From the NCBI RefSeq assembly GCF_007859935.1, contig NZ_SJPO01000005.1, positions 124,001 to 188,000 of the forward strand: 64,000 nucleotides of DNA. Reading direction: 5' to 3'. The position numbers were made by a program, and so were the translations under genes. Below, piece after piece: positions 19,606 to 27,548 of the stretch (position 1 is the stretch's first letter; each line of letters begins with the position of its first letter). This stretch comes from Posidoniimonas polymericola. Its GTDB lineage: Bacteria > Planctomycetota > Planctomycetia > Pirellulales > Lacipirellulaceae. Under the pieces are notes generated by a model. It worked only from the letters and a program-made list of their open reading frames with translations. It was not told where the DNA came from and did not search any database.

Positions 19606-20316
19606 ATGCCCACGCTCGATGTCCTCTACGATGACGGCCCCTGCCTGGTGGTCAACAAGCCGTCCGGCCTGTTGACCCAGGCGCCACGCGGCATCGACAG
19701 CCTCGAGATCTGGGTCCGCAACTTCTGGAAGTCCCGCGAGGAGAAGGCCGGCGACGACAACATCTACGTCGGCATCATCCACCGGCTCGACCGGCCGGTG
19801 TCCGGCGCGACGCTGTTCGCCCGGCACGTGCGGGCGGCCCAGCGGCTGTCGGCCCAGTTCCAGCAGCGGACAGTCAGCAAGACCTACTGGGCCGTGGTCG
19901 AAGGCTGCCCCTCCGACGACGAGGGGACCTGGACCGACTGCCTGCACAAGCGGCACGGCATGGCCCAGGCGATTGTCGTCCCCGAGGACGACCCCCGCGG
20001 CAAGCACGCCGTGCTGCACTACCGGGTGCTGCAGCGGTGGGACCAGCAGACGCTGCTCGAGATCACGCTCGAGACCGGCCGCACCCACCAGATCCGCGTG
20101 CAGGCGTCCTCGCGGGGGCTGCCGGTGCTGGGCGACGAGCAGTACGGCGCGACAAGGCTGTTCGGACCGGAAACCGACGAGCCCCGTGATCGGGCCATCG
20201 CGTTGCACGCCCGCGAACTGGGATTCCGACACGCCATGCGTGACGAGCAGGTGCAGATCACCGCGCCGTTGCCGTCTGCCTGGGAGGCGTTGGAACTCGC
20301 CCCGACACTGCTGTAG
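19606..20316 (+). CDS. RluA-family RNA pseudouridine synthase
   Basis: 236 residues. The catalytic motif HRLDRPVSGATLFAR (59-73, Asp62 being the nucleophile) and the later GRTHQIRVQASSRGLPVLGD block are diagnostic of the RluA/RluC/RluD family. There is no S4 domain, so it is of the short type. It would isomerise uridines in rRNA or tRNA; the target site cannot be assigned. It is 33 nt after the SDR gene, so the hflX-SDR-pseudouridine synthase set is a probable operon combining ribosome rescue and RNA modification. It converges on the next gene with a 29-nt gap. Confidence 0.93.
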   Translation: MPTLDVLYDDGPCLVVNKPSGLLTQAPRGIDSLEIWVRNFWKSREEKAGDDNIYVGIIHRLDRPVSGATLFARHVRAAQRLSAQFQQRTVSKTYWAVVEGCPSDDEGTWTDCLHKRHGMAQAIVVPEDDPRGKHAVLHYRVLQRWDQQTLLEITLETGRTHQIRVQASSRGLPVLGDEQYGATRLFGPETDEPRDRAIALHARELGFRHAMRDEQVQITAPLPSAWEALELAPTLL

Positions 20317-20345
20317 CGTCGGAGCCGAAGGGGCGGATCGCCCGC

Positions 20346-21875
20346 CTACATGTCGTCCAGCACTTCGCTGTACGCGCGGCCGCTGCGACGCAGCGCGGCG
20401 CGGTATTTGTTGCGGGCGTCGATGTAGTTCATGCCGAGGTAGAAGTTCCAGGCGATCGAGCCGATCGCCGCCAGGGCGACTGTGCCGTACCACCACGGCT
20501 CCGAGCGGCTTTTCTGGTCCGTCACGTCGGTTGCCACGGTTGTCGTGGGCTGCTGTTGGGGCGTGGGATACGGGGCTCCCATGTTGCCCGCTCCCATATT
20601 GCCCGTTCCCCAGTCGGCCGGGTTGTCCCCGGGTGCGGCTGGCGGGTAGGAGGCATTCTGCTGCTGGTAGTTGCCGGCCCCGCCGTACTGTGCGGTCTGC
20701 GGCGGCGTCGTGTTGGCCGCCGGAGTGGTCGGCCAGCTGGGCCAGGGGGAGTCACCGGCCTGGCCTTGGTTGGTCGGCTGCCCGCTACTGGCGTTCTGGC
20801 TATTGGCGTTCTGGCTGCTGGGGTTCTGGGGCGAGCCGATTGGTGCGAACCGCTCGTCGTACGAGTCGTCGCGCTGCGAGCTGAAGTCGGTGTACGCCTG
20901 ACCATTGCCGCCGCCCTGCGTCGACGCGTACTGCGACAAGTCCTGCGTGCCGCCCCGGTTCGGCTGCTGCTGATTGCTCGGCGGATAGGGAGACTGGTTC
21001 GTGGGCGCCTGATTCTGCCAGTTGGAGTTCTGCGGCGGATTGGCGCCGAGCGGCGGCGGTGCGGCGCCGCTGTTCCAGTTCTGCTGACCGGTGGCCTGCT
21101 GATTTGGGTTGACCGACTGGCCCTGCGTCGGAGAAATGCCGCTGACCGAACCGTACGGTTGATTGCTGGGCGTGTTTGACTGCGCGGCTGCGGGCGGGTA
21201 GGTCGGCTGACCGTTCTGACTATTTGTGGGCTGGTTGTACGAGTAGGGGGTGTAGCCGCTCCCGGGCTGAGGCGCGGCGCCGACAGCGGCCGTCTGATTC
21301 ACGCCGGGGTTGATCAGGCTCTTGAGCCCGTCGTTGGCGTTGGCGATGGTCCCCTCGACCATCTGGCCGCCGTTGCGGAAGGCGCGGCCGGTCTCGTCGA
21401 CTAGCTTCTCGCCAACCTTGGTGAGCTCGCTGCCGATGCTCTTCCGCTGCTGGTCGACCGTGGTGCTCCAGTCGTTGAAGCCGGCCTCCAGTGAGTTCGG
21501 CGCCGGGTACTGCTGTGCCGAGTAGTTCTGCGGCGGGTAGGTCTGCTGCCGCACCGTGTGCCGGATCGGGGCAAACTCTTCGTCATCGAGCGCCGGGTCG
21601 TTGGACGAGTCGTCCAGCACGGGCGGCTTCAGCACGCCGTGCCGCTGCGGCTGGGCGGCGCCCTCGCCCAGCTTCACCACGACGCTGCTGACGTGCTTGA
21701 CGTTGTCGGGCACGTCGCTGCGGAAGGTGCGAGTGTCGCCGTCCAGCGCCGACTGCATCAGCTCGGGCTCGACGGTTACCACGTACTCGTGGCCGCCGTG
21801 CGGGTCGCCCTGCGGACGCCACTCGTAGGTGATCCCGGTTGCGGCGAGCGCGGCAAACAAGATGACGCTAGACAT
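20346..21875 (-). CDS. Gln/Asn/Pro-rich hypothetical protein with C-terminal membrane anchor
   Basis: A 509-residue protein of no recognised family. It opens with a short hydrophobic signal-like stretch (MSSVILFAALAATG) and a folded-looking N-terminal part (about 15-110). The long centre (about 185-450) is low-complexity, rich in Gln, Asn, Pro, Ser, Gly and Tyr. A transmembrane helix follows at about 462-481 (YGTVALAAIGSIAWNFYLG), with a basic cytoplasmic-like tail of about 28 residues. This looks like a surface or envelope protein with a flexible extended region. The nucleotide repeats in the centre code for the repeated SQN/SNQ patterns, so its length may vary between strains. It is monocistronic. 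Confidence 0.7.
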   Translation of the reverse strand: MSSVILFAALAATGITYEWRPQGDPHGGHEYVVTVEPELMQSALDGDTRTFRSDVPDNVKHVSSVVVKLGEGAAQPQRHGVLKPPVLDDSSNDPALDDEEFAPIRHTVRQQTYPPQNYSAQQYPAPNSLEAGFNDWSTTVDQQRKSIGSELTKVGEKLVDETGRAFRNGGQMVEGTIANANDGLKSLINPGVNQTAAVGAAPQPGSGYTPYSYNQPTNSQNGQPTYPPAAAQSNTPSNQPYGSVSGISPTQGQSVNPNQQATGQQNWNSGAAPPPLGANPPQNSNWQNQAPTNQSPYPPSNQQQPNRGGTQDLSQYASTQGGGNGQAYTDFSSQRDDSYDERFAPIGSPQNPSSQNANSQNASSGQPTNQGQAGDSPWPSWPTTPAANTTPPQTAQYGGAGNYQQQNASYPPAAPGDNPADWGTGNMGAGNMGAPYPTPQQQPTTTVATDVTDQKSRSEPWWYGTVALAAIGSIAWNFYLGMNYIDARNKYRAALRRSGRAYSEVLDDM

Positions 21876-22073
21876 GCGATTCTTTCCGTTGAAGCAGCCA
21901 AGTTTGGGAACGATCCCGGGCGCGAATCCTTCGGCCTACGCGACAACTTATCACAGCAGGCCGCCACCGCTAACACCGATTGCGCGGCTAGGGGCCCTTC
22001 GGCGACCGGGCAACACACGCCCGGGGCGACTCTAGCGAAGCCAGGCAGATTAGAGAGAGCCCCGCGGGCGGTG

Positions 22074-23387
22074 CTAGCGTCGCTTCTTGGGCTTGGCTGC
22101 CGACTTGGCGGCGGGCTTCGCCGGCTGCGGCTCCGGCCGAGCCGAGGTGATCGACAGGCCGCCCTCCTCCTCGAGGCTCTCCAGCTCCTTGCGGAGCATC
22201 GTCAGCAGCGCCTGCAGGAACGCCACCAGCATCGGGCCGACCAGGATGCCGATCGGCCCCAACGCGGTGACCCCGCCCAGCACGCTGAGCAGCGCCAACA
22301 GCGGGTGCAGTTTCGACTGGCCGTGCAGCACGATCGGCTTGATGACGTTGTCAACCGTCGAGACGATCGCCGCGCCGTAGATCGCCAGGCCAATCGCGGC
22401 GCCGGTGTGCCCCTGAACGAATAGCACGATCGCCACAAAACCCCACACGGCCATCGCGCCGACAAACGGCACCATCGCCAGCACCATCGTGAGCACGGTG
22501 AGCAGGAAGATCGGCCCCTCGTCCATCGCAAAGTAGTAACCGATGCCGGCCAGCAGACCCTGCACAACCGCCGACAGGACGGTCGCCACAACCACCGCCC
22601 GGCTCACTTGAGCGAACTGCTCGAGCAGCTCCTCCTCGTAGGCGTCGTCGAGCGGCGAGAGGTGCATCATGGTTTTCACCATGTGCGGCCCGTCGACGAA
22701 AAAGTAGAACACCGACACCGTCATCACCAACAGGCCAAGAGCGATTGAGCCGACCGCCTTCAGGCCAACCAGCAGCGAATGGGGGCCTTCCTCGCCGGCG
22801 ATCGACAAAGCCTGTCGCTTCAGGCGGTTGAATTCATCGGTTGTCAGCGGCTTGCCAACAACCTGCTTGTAGGCGTCGGCGATCTTGGTGAGGCGTGCGC
22901 GCTCTACCACGCCGACTGCCTCATCGGCGTTGTACTCCTCCGACTCGGGGTCCGGCTGTGGCTGGCAGAGCTTGTCAAAATCGGCGTTCCAGAGCTGACC
23001 GAACACTCCTAGCCGCGACGCTGGATCGATCCGTGGATCGGCGCCTGGCTCCCCCGACGAGACCGCCGTAAGCGGCGCGATCTCGGCGTACGCCTGCAAC
23101 CCAAACAGAACGCAGGGAACCAACACCGCCAGCAGGATCACCGCGGTCGTGCAAAAGGCCGGCAACGCCTTCTTGCCGGGCAGCTTGTGCACAAACCACT
23201 TGAACAGCGGCTCGAACACCACCACCAGCACGGCCGCCAGGAACAGCGGCACCACAAACAACGCCATCACCTGGAAAAACAACACCGCGGTCAGCACCAG
23301 CACGCCTACCAACGCGATCAGCGAGACAACGCGGGGGATCGCTCGCGGGGCGGCGGTCTCTTTGGCAGGCTTAGATGGGTTTGTCAT
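22074..23387 (-). CDS. AI-2E family (PerM/YhhT-like) transporter
   Basis: 437 residues with the pattern of the AI-2E/UPF0118 family: paired N-terminal helices (VVSLIALVGVLVLTAVLFFQ and LFVVPLFLAAVLVVVFEPL), a soluble middle (about 120-200), and later helices with the family signature LLALLSVLGGVTALGPIGILVGP (about 370-395). The C-terminal 30 residues are Lys/Ala/Pro-rich and probably cytoplasmic. Members have been linked to autoinducer-2 export or Na+/H+ exchange, so the substrate is uncertain. The downstream region on the minus strand has no clear terminator. The neighbour upstream is the divergent flippase-like gene. Confidence 0.88.
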   Translation of the reverse strand: MTNPSKPAKETAAPRAIPRVVSLIALVGVLVLTAVLFFQVMALFVVPLFLAAVLVVVFEPLFKWFVHKLPGKKALPAFCTTAVILLAVLVPCVLFGLQAYAEIAPLTAVSSGEPGADPRIDPASRLGVFGQLWNADFDKLCQPQPDPESEEYNADEAVGVVERARLTKIADAYKQVVGKPLTTDEFNRLKRQALSIAGEEGPHSLLVGLKAVGSIALGLLVMTVSVFYFFVDGPHMVKTMMHLSPLDDAYEEELLEQFAQVSRAVVVATVLSAVVQGLLAGIGYYFAMDEGPIFLLTVLTMVLAMVPFVGAMAVWGFVAIVLFVQGHTGAAIGLAIYGAAIVSTVDNVIKPIVLHGQSKLHPLLALLSVLGGVTALGPIGILVGPMLVAFLQALLTMLRKELESLEEEGGLSITSARPEPQPAKPAAKSAAKPKKRR

Positions 23388-23522
23388 ACGCGGGGCGTTC
23401 CTGGTCGGCGTTCTCGTCAGCCCGAGAGGCGGGTAAGCTTATGGGATACTTTGCCACGCGTCGCGTGGATTGCAAAGTGCAGGCCGACCAAGCCCCCCTC
23501 GAACGACCTCCCCAGGAACCCA

Positions 23523-24509
23523 ATGGCCGCCGGCCCTTCGCCCCACCCCGTGGACAACCGTCCCGCTGCCCCGCACCAGCCGCCGATCCGCTGGGTCAAG
23601 CGCGGGATCGAGGCGACCGTGCTGGCGGTAGTGCTCCTGGCCTTCGGGCAAACCCTGAGCGACGCCGCCCGCGGCCTCTCTGCTTCGCCGCTGCGGCCGA
23701 GCCTCCCGGTGGCGGTCCTGTCGGCGCTGGTCTACGCCGCGTCGATGCTGCCGATCAGCCTGTACTGGCGGCGGGTGCTCGCCGCCTGGGGCCAGCCGGC
23801 GGCGCCCGGACCGGTGCTCCGCGCGTACTACATGGGCAACCTCGGCAAGTATGTTCCCGGCAAGGCGATGGTGGTCGTGCTGCGGACCCGAGCGGTGCGG
23901 GCGCTCGGCGGGCAAACAGCCCCGATCGCCGCGAGCGTGTTCGTCGAGACCCTTACCCTGATGGCGGTAGGGGGCGTGCTGGCGGGGCTGTTGCTGCTTG
24001 TCCCCGGCCTCGCCATGGAGCAGCCCTGGTGGACCAAGCTCCTGGCGTTTGGGCTCGCCGTCGGCTCGGCGGGGCCGATCTGCCCGCCGGTCATGAACCG
24101 GTTGATCGCGTTCATCCAGCGGCGCCGCAACCCGGACCAGGCCGAACCGCCGCGGCTCACCTGGCGGCTGTTCAGCGTCGGCTGGCTCGCCGCGGCGGCC
24201 AGCTGGGTTGGCATGGCGCTGAGCCTGTGGTTGGCGGTGCGGTCCGTTGTCGACACGTTCCCTCCCTCGGGGGTTAACCTGCTCGCCTGCCTGCTCGCGG
24301 TGACGCTGCCGGTCGTGGCGGGTTTCCTCTCGCTGATCCCCGGCGGGCTGTTGGTGCGCGACGGACTGATGGTCGCCCTGCTTGCCCCAGCCGCAGGACC
24401 CGAACCGGCGCTCGCCGCAACCGTGCTGGTCCGCCTGGCCTGGATTGGCTCCGAAGCCCTGGTTTGTGGTATCCTAGCAGCAGCGGGAGTCGCACGTCGC
24501 AGCCAGTAG
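23523..24509 (+). CDS. Flippase-like / lysylphosphatidylglycerol synthase TM-region protein
   Basis: 328 residues from the ATG at 23523, chosen for its AGGAAC ribosome binding site; the longer open frame starts inside the divergent gene. It is polytopic, with about eight hydrophobic segments and the LPG_synthase_TM/UPF0104 features YYMGNLGKYVPGKAMVVVLRTRAV (about 103-126) and the late GFLSLIPGGLLVRDGLM. Such proteins (AglD, MprF N-terminal domain, YbhN) are implicated in flipping lipid-linked molecules or lipids. It is followed after 85 nt by a GT2 glycosyltransferase and a third membrane protein, which suggests handling of a polyprenyl-linked sugar. That pathway role is inference. Confidence 0.82.
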   Translation: MAAGPSPHPVDNRPAAPHQPPIRWVKRGIEATVLAVVLLAFGQTLSDAARGLSASPLRPSLPVAVLSALVYAASMLPISLYWRRVLAAWGQPAAPGPVLRAYYMGNLGKYVPGKAMVVVLRTRAVRALGGQTAPIAASVFVETLTLMAVGGVLAGLLLLVPGLAMEQPWWTKLLAFGLAVGSAGPICPPVMNRLIAFIQRRRNPDQAEPPRLTWRLFSVGWLAAAASWVGMALSLWLAVRSVVDTFPPSGVNLLACLLAVTLPVVAGFLSLIPGGLLVRDGLMVALLAPAAGPEPALAATVLVRLAWIGSEALVCGILAAAGVARRSQ

Positions 24510-24594
24510 AGCCGCGTCCCAGTCCCCGCGTGCCCGCCGTGGTGGCCGTTCATGCCTGCCGCAAACTCCCCATCCCAACCGACCAGGTGGTTGT

Positions 24595-25617
24595 ATGACT
24601 AGCGTCAGCATTGTTGTGCCGGTCTACAACGAAGCGGAGAGCCTCCGCGAGCTGCTCCGTCAGATCAGCGAGGTCGCCGCCGCACGCGATTACGTGGTCC
24701 AGGTAGTGTTCGCCGACGACGGCTCGACCGACGGCTCGTGGGAGGTCATCGATGAACTGGCGGAGCAGGACAGCCGCGTCCTGGGCGTGAGGCTGCGGCG
24801 GAACTTCGGCAAAGCGGCCGCGCTGAGCGCCGGCTTCGAGGCCGCCGTGCACCCGTTTGTCGTCACGATGGACGGCGACTTGCAGGACGACCCGGCCGAG
24901 ATCCCGCGGCTGCTCAAGCAGATTGACCGCGACCAGGGCGGCGCGTACGACGTCGTGAGCGGCTGGAAACAGGTCCGCCACGACCCGCTGCACAAGACCG
25001 CGCCCTCCAAAGTGTTCAACTGGCTGGTCAGCAAGTCGACCGGCGTCAAGCTCAACGACCACAACTGCGGCCTCAAGGCGTACCGCCGCGAGGTGCTCAA
25101 CGAGGTCTGCCTGTACGGCGAGCTGCACCGGTTTGTCCCCGTGCTGGCCGCCGCCCGCGGCTTCAAGGTGACCGAGAGTGTCGTAAACCACCGCGAGCGG
25201 AAGCACGGCGCGTCGAAGTACGGCGCGTCGCGGCTGGTGAAGGGTCTGCTCGACATCCTCACCGTGCACTTCATCACCGGCTACGCGCAGCGGCCGCAGC
25301 ACATGCTGGGTGGGTTCGGGCTCGGCTCGTTCCTGCTGGGCCTGCTCGGCCTCGTCTACCTGGCCTGCCGCTGGGTGCTGAGCCGCGTGATCGCCGGCTG
25401 GGAGCCGATTGCGCTGCACGAGAGCCCGGCGATGTACTACAGCCTCGGCTTCTTGATGATCGGCACCCAGTTCCTAGCGATCGGCCTGCTGGGTGAGATG
25501 ATCACCGCCCGGCTGAGCCGCAGCGAGGACCACTACTCGATCGCCGAGTTCACCGACCCCAAGAAGAGCGAACCCCAGAAGTCCGACGCCAACGCCCCCA
25601 CACCCGGCAACGCGTGA
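24595..25617 (+). CDS. GT2 glycosyltransferase, DPM1/GtrB-like, membrane bound
   Basis: 340 residues. The N-terminal GT-A domain begins VSIVVPVYNEAESLRELL and has FADDGSTDGS (about 38-47), the DXD-type MDGDLQDDP (about 90-98), and the NCGLKAYRREV acceptor-site block. Two C-terminal transmembrane helices (about 240-265 and 280-305) match dolichyl/undecaprenyl-phosphate sugar transferases such as GtrB and ArnC. It would transfer a hexose from a nucleotide sugar to polyprenyl phosphate at the inner membrane. Its stop overlaps the next start by 4 nt, so coupled translation is expected. Confidence 0.9.
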   Translation: MTSVSIVVPVYNEAESLRELLRQISEVAAARDYVVQVVFADDGSTDGSWEVIDELAEQDSRVLGVRLRRNFGKAAALSAGFEAAVHPFVVTMDGDLQDDPAEIPRLLKQIDRDQGGAYDVVSGWKQVRHDPLHKTAPSKVFNWLVSKSTGVKLNDHNCGLKAYRREVLNEVCLYGELHRFVPVLAAARGFKVTESVVNHRERKHGASKYGASRLVKGLLDILTVHFITGYAQRPQHMLGGFGLGSFLLGLLGLVYLACRWVLSRVIAGWEPIALHESPAMYYSLGFLMIGTQFLAIGLLGEMITARLSRSEDHYSIAEFTDPKKSEPQKSDANAPTPGNA

Positions 25618-27140
25618 TGCAAGAGACCCCAGGCGGCTCCCCAAACTCCCCCCTCCTCGCCGACGCGCGGCTGCGTTGGTCGCTCTACACGCTGCTGATC
25701 GCGGTTGCGATCGGACAGTGGTCCGGCCGCATCCTGGCGGTCAACTCGGTCGACAACGCGCGGCTCGAGTCGTACCGCATCAGCCAGCGGCTGAACGACT
25801 TCCGACAGGACCTCGCCGACCGCGGCCTCTCCGCAGCCGAGATCGAAGAGACCTCCGCCCGCAAACGGGTCGAGCTCGAAGAGAAGCTCGCGCTGCAGCG
25901 GCCGTTCCTCAGCAGCAACGACCGCAGCCGCTGGGTGGCGATGCGGGCGTTGGTCGAGGGGGGCACATTCGCTATCGACGACTACGTCAGTCAGCCGGGC
26001 TGGGACACCATCGACAAGGTGCGGCATAAGGACCAGAGCGGCGAGCTGCACTACTACAGCAGCAAGCCGCCGCTGCTGTACATCATGCTGGCCGGCGAGT
26101 ACTGGCTGATCAACAAGGCGACCGGCTGGACCCTGGGCGACGAGCCGTACGCTGTGGGGCGGCTGATGCTGCTGACCTTTAGCGTGGCGCCGTTCGCGCT
26201 GATGCTGACGCTGGTCGCGGCGCTGGCCGAGCGATTCTGCGAGTCGCTCTGGGCGCGGCTATACGTCGTGGCGTGCGCGTCGTTCGGCACGATGCTCACG
26301 GCCTTCGCGGTGGTGCTCAACAACCACCTGTTCGCGGCCGTATCGGCCGCGCTGGCCGCCTACGCCTGGGTGCGGGTCCGCGAGTCGTCGGCGCCGCAGC
26401 TCCGCTGGTTCATCCTGGCCGGCCTGGCCGCGGCGTTCACGGCGGCCAACGAGCTGCCGGCGCTGGCGATGCTGGTCGGCATCGGGCTGTCGCTGCTGGT
26501 ACGCTGGCCGCGTGCGACGCTGGTCGCCTACGCGCCGGCGGCGCTGCTGGTCATGGTCGCCTTCTTCGCCACCACCTACTACGCCCACGGCTCTCTCAAA
26601 CCGCCCTACATGCACCGCGACGAGGAGAATGTCGAAGACAACTGGTACCGCTACCCCAACAGCCACTGGAACGATCCCCAGGGGATGGACGCCGGCGAGC
26701 AGTGCAAGGGCGTCTACACGCTGCACGCCCTGGTCGGGCACCACGGGCTGTTCTCGATGACGCCGATCTGGCTGCTGGCGGCGGCGGGCGCCGGGGCGTG
26801 GCTGATCACTGGCAGCGGCCTGCGGCGGGAGCTGGCGTTTGGCGTCACCGGCCTGACGGTTGTCGTGCTGGTGTTCTACCTCGGCCTGCGCCCACAAGTA
26901 GACCGCAACTACGGCGGGATGACCAACGGCCTGCGGTGGATGTTCTGGTTCTCGCCGCTGTGGCTGGCGGTGATGAGCCCCGCGGCAGACTGGGCGTCGC
27001 GGACGGCGGTCCGGCGGGCTGGGGCGATGGTGCTGCTGGCCTTCTCCGCCCTCTCGGCGGCGTACCCGACCTGGAACCCGTGGACGCAGCCGTGGATCTA
27101 CAACTGGATGCAGTGGTGCGGGTTCGAGCTGCTGGGCTAG
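25614..27140 (+). CDS. Polytopic membrane protein, probable GT-C-type glycosyltransferase
   Basis: 508 residues overlapping the GT2 gene by ATGA. One N-terminal helix (about 22-45) is followed by a charged, coiled-coil-like loop (about 48-110) and an extracytoplasmic segment AIDDYVSQPGWDTIDKVRHKD. At least eight further helices follow, with a second large loop (YMHRDEENVEDNWYRYP). An N-terminal helix, an acidic first loop and many later helices are typical of GT-C enzymes (ArnT, PMT), which use the polyprenyl-phosphate sugar that the preceding enzyme would make. I do not see a textbook ArnT motif, so the enzymatic call is an inference from topology and operon position. Confidence 0.7.
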   Translation: MMQETPGGSPNSPLLADARLRWSLYTLLIAVAIGQWSGRILAVNSVDNARLESYRISQRLNDFRQDLADRGLSAAEIEETSARKRVELEEKLALQRPFLSSNDRSRWVAMRALVEGGTFAIDDYVSQPGWDTIDKVRHKDQSGELHYYSSKPPLLYIMLAGEYWLINKATGWTLGDEPYAVGRLMLLTFSVAPFALMLTLVAALAERFCESLWARLYVVACASFGTMLTAFAVVLNNHLFAAVSAALAAYAWVRVRESSAPQLRWFILAGLAAAFTAANELPALAMLVGIGLSLLVRWPRATLVAYAPAALLVMVAFFATTYYAHGSLKPPYMHRDEENVEDNWYRYPNSHWNDPQGMDAGEQCKGVYTLHALVGHHGLFSMTPIWLLAAAGAGAWLITGSGLRRELAFGVTGLTVVVLVFYLGLRPQVDRNYGGMTNGLRWMFWFSPLWLAVMSPAADWASRTAVRRAGAMVLLAFSALSAAYPTWNPWTQPWIYNWMQWCGFELLG

Positions 27141-27162
27141 GCGGGTCTCCGCCCGACAACGA

Positions 27163-27327
27163 TTAGTTCGACGCGCCCGCGCCGGCCGACTGGACCAGCA
27201 GCAGGGAGTCGATCTCGTCGTCGCTCAGCGGAGCGAAACCTGCCGGCGAATCGCTCTCGGGCTTGGGGTTCCCAAGCATCTCGAGCATCCGCCGCTCTAG
27301 TTCGTCTGTGGACTGAGTGTCGCTCAT
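27163..27327 (-). CDS. Possible small acidic protein (54 residues)
   Basis: A short frame from ATG 27327 to TAA 27163 encodes a 54-residue acidic protein (MSDTQSTDELERRMLEMLG at the start, then PLSDDEIDSLLLVQSAG). Its composition is protein-like (amphipathic Glu/Leu helix, Asp/Glu-rich turn) and the frame is free of the Arg/Pro/Ala excess seen in shadow frames of this genome. There is no clear ribosome binding site. It lies between the membrane protein (plus strand) and the SMC ATPase (minus strand). No family recognised. Confidence 0.45.
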   Translation of the reverse strand: MSDTQSTDELERRMLEMLGNPKPESDSPAGFAPLSDDEIDSLLLVQSAGAGASN

Positions 27328-27548
27328 ATCGCGGCTTGCATCGCTTGCGGTAGAAGAATTCCCCCCCTGGACGGACGCGTCCCCAACAGCGTTGAGGGCG
27401 GTCCGATTACGAAAGCATACGGCCCCCCGGGGATAGGGGCCGCGTGCATGGGGTCAAATGCGTGTTTTATGCGCGCGGGCCCCCATGACAGGCGGCACGA
27501 CCGGCACGACTGGCCGTCGAGGCAATTGCCAGCCTAGGCGGGCCGTTG

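Noticed and set aside
18880-20496. 538-residue minus-strand frame across SDR and pseudouridine synthase genes
   Set aside because: Overlaps two well-supported plus-strand genes and part of a third; no motif, shadow composition.
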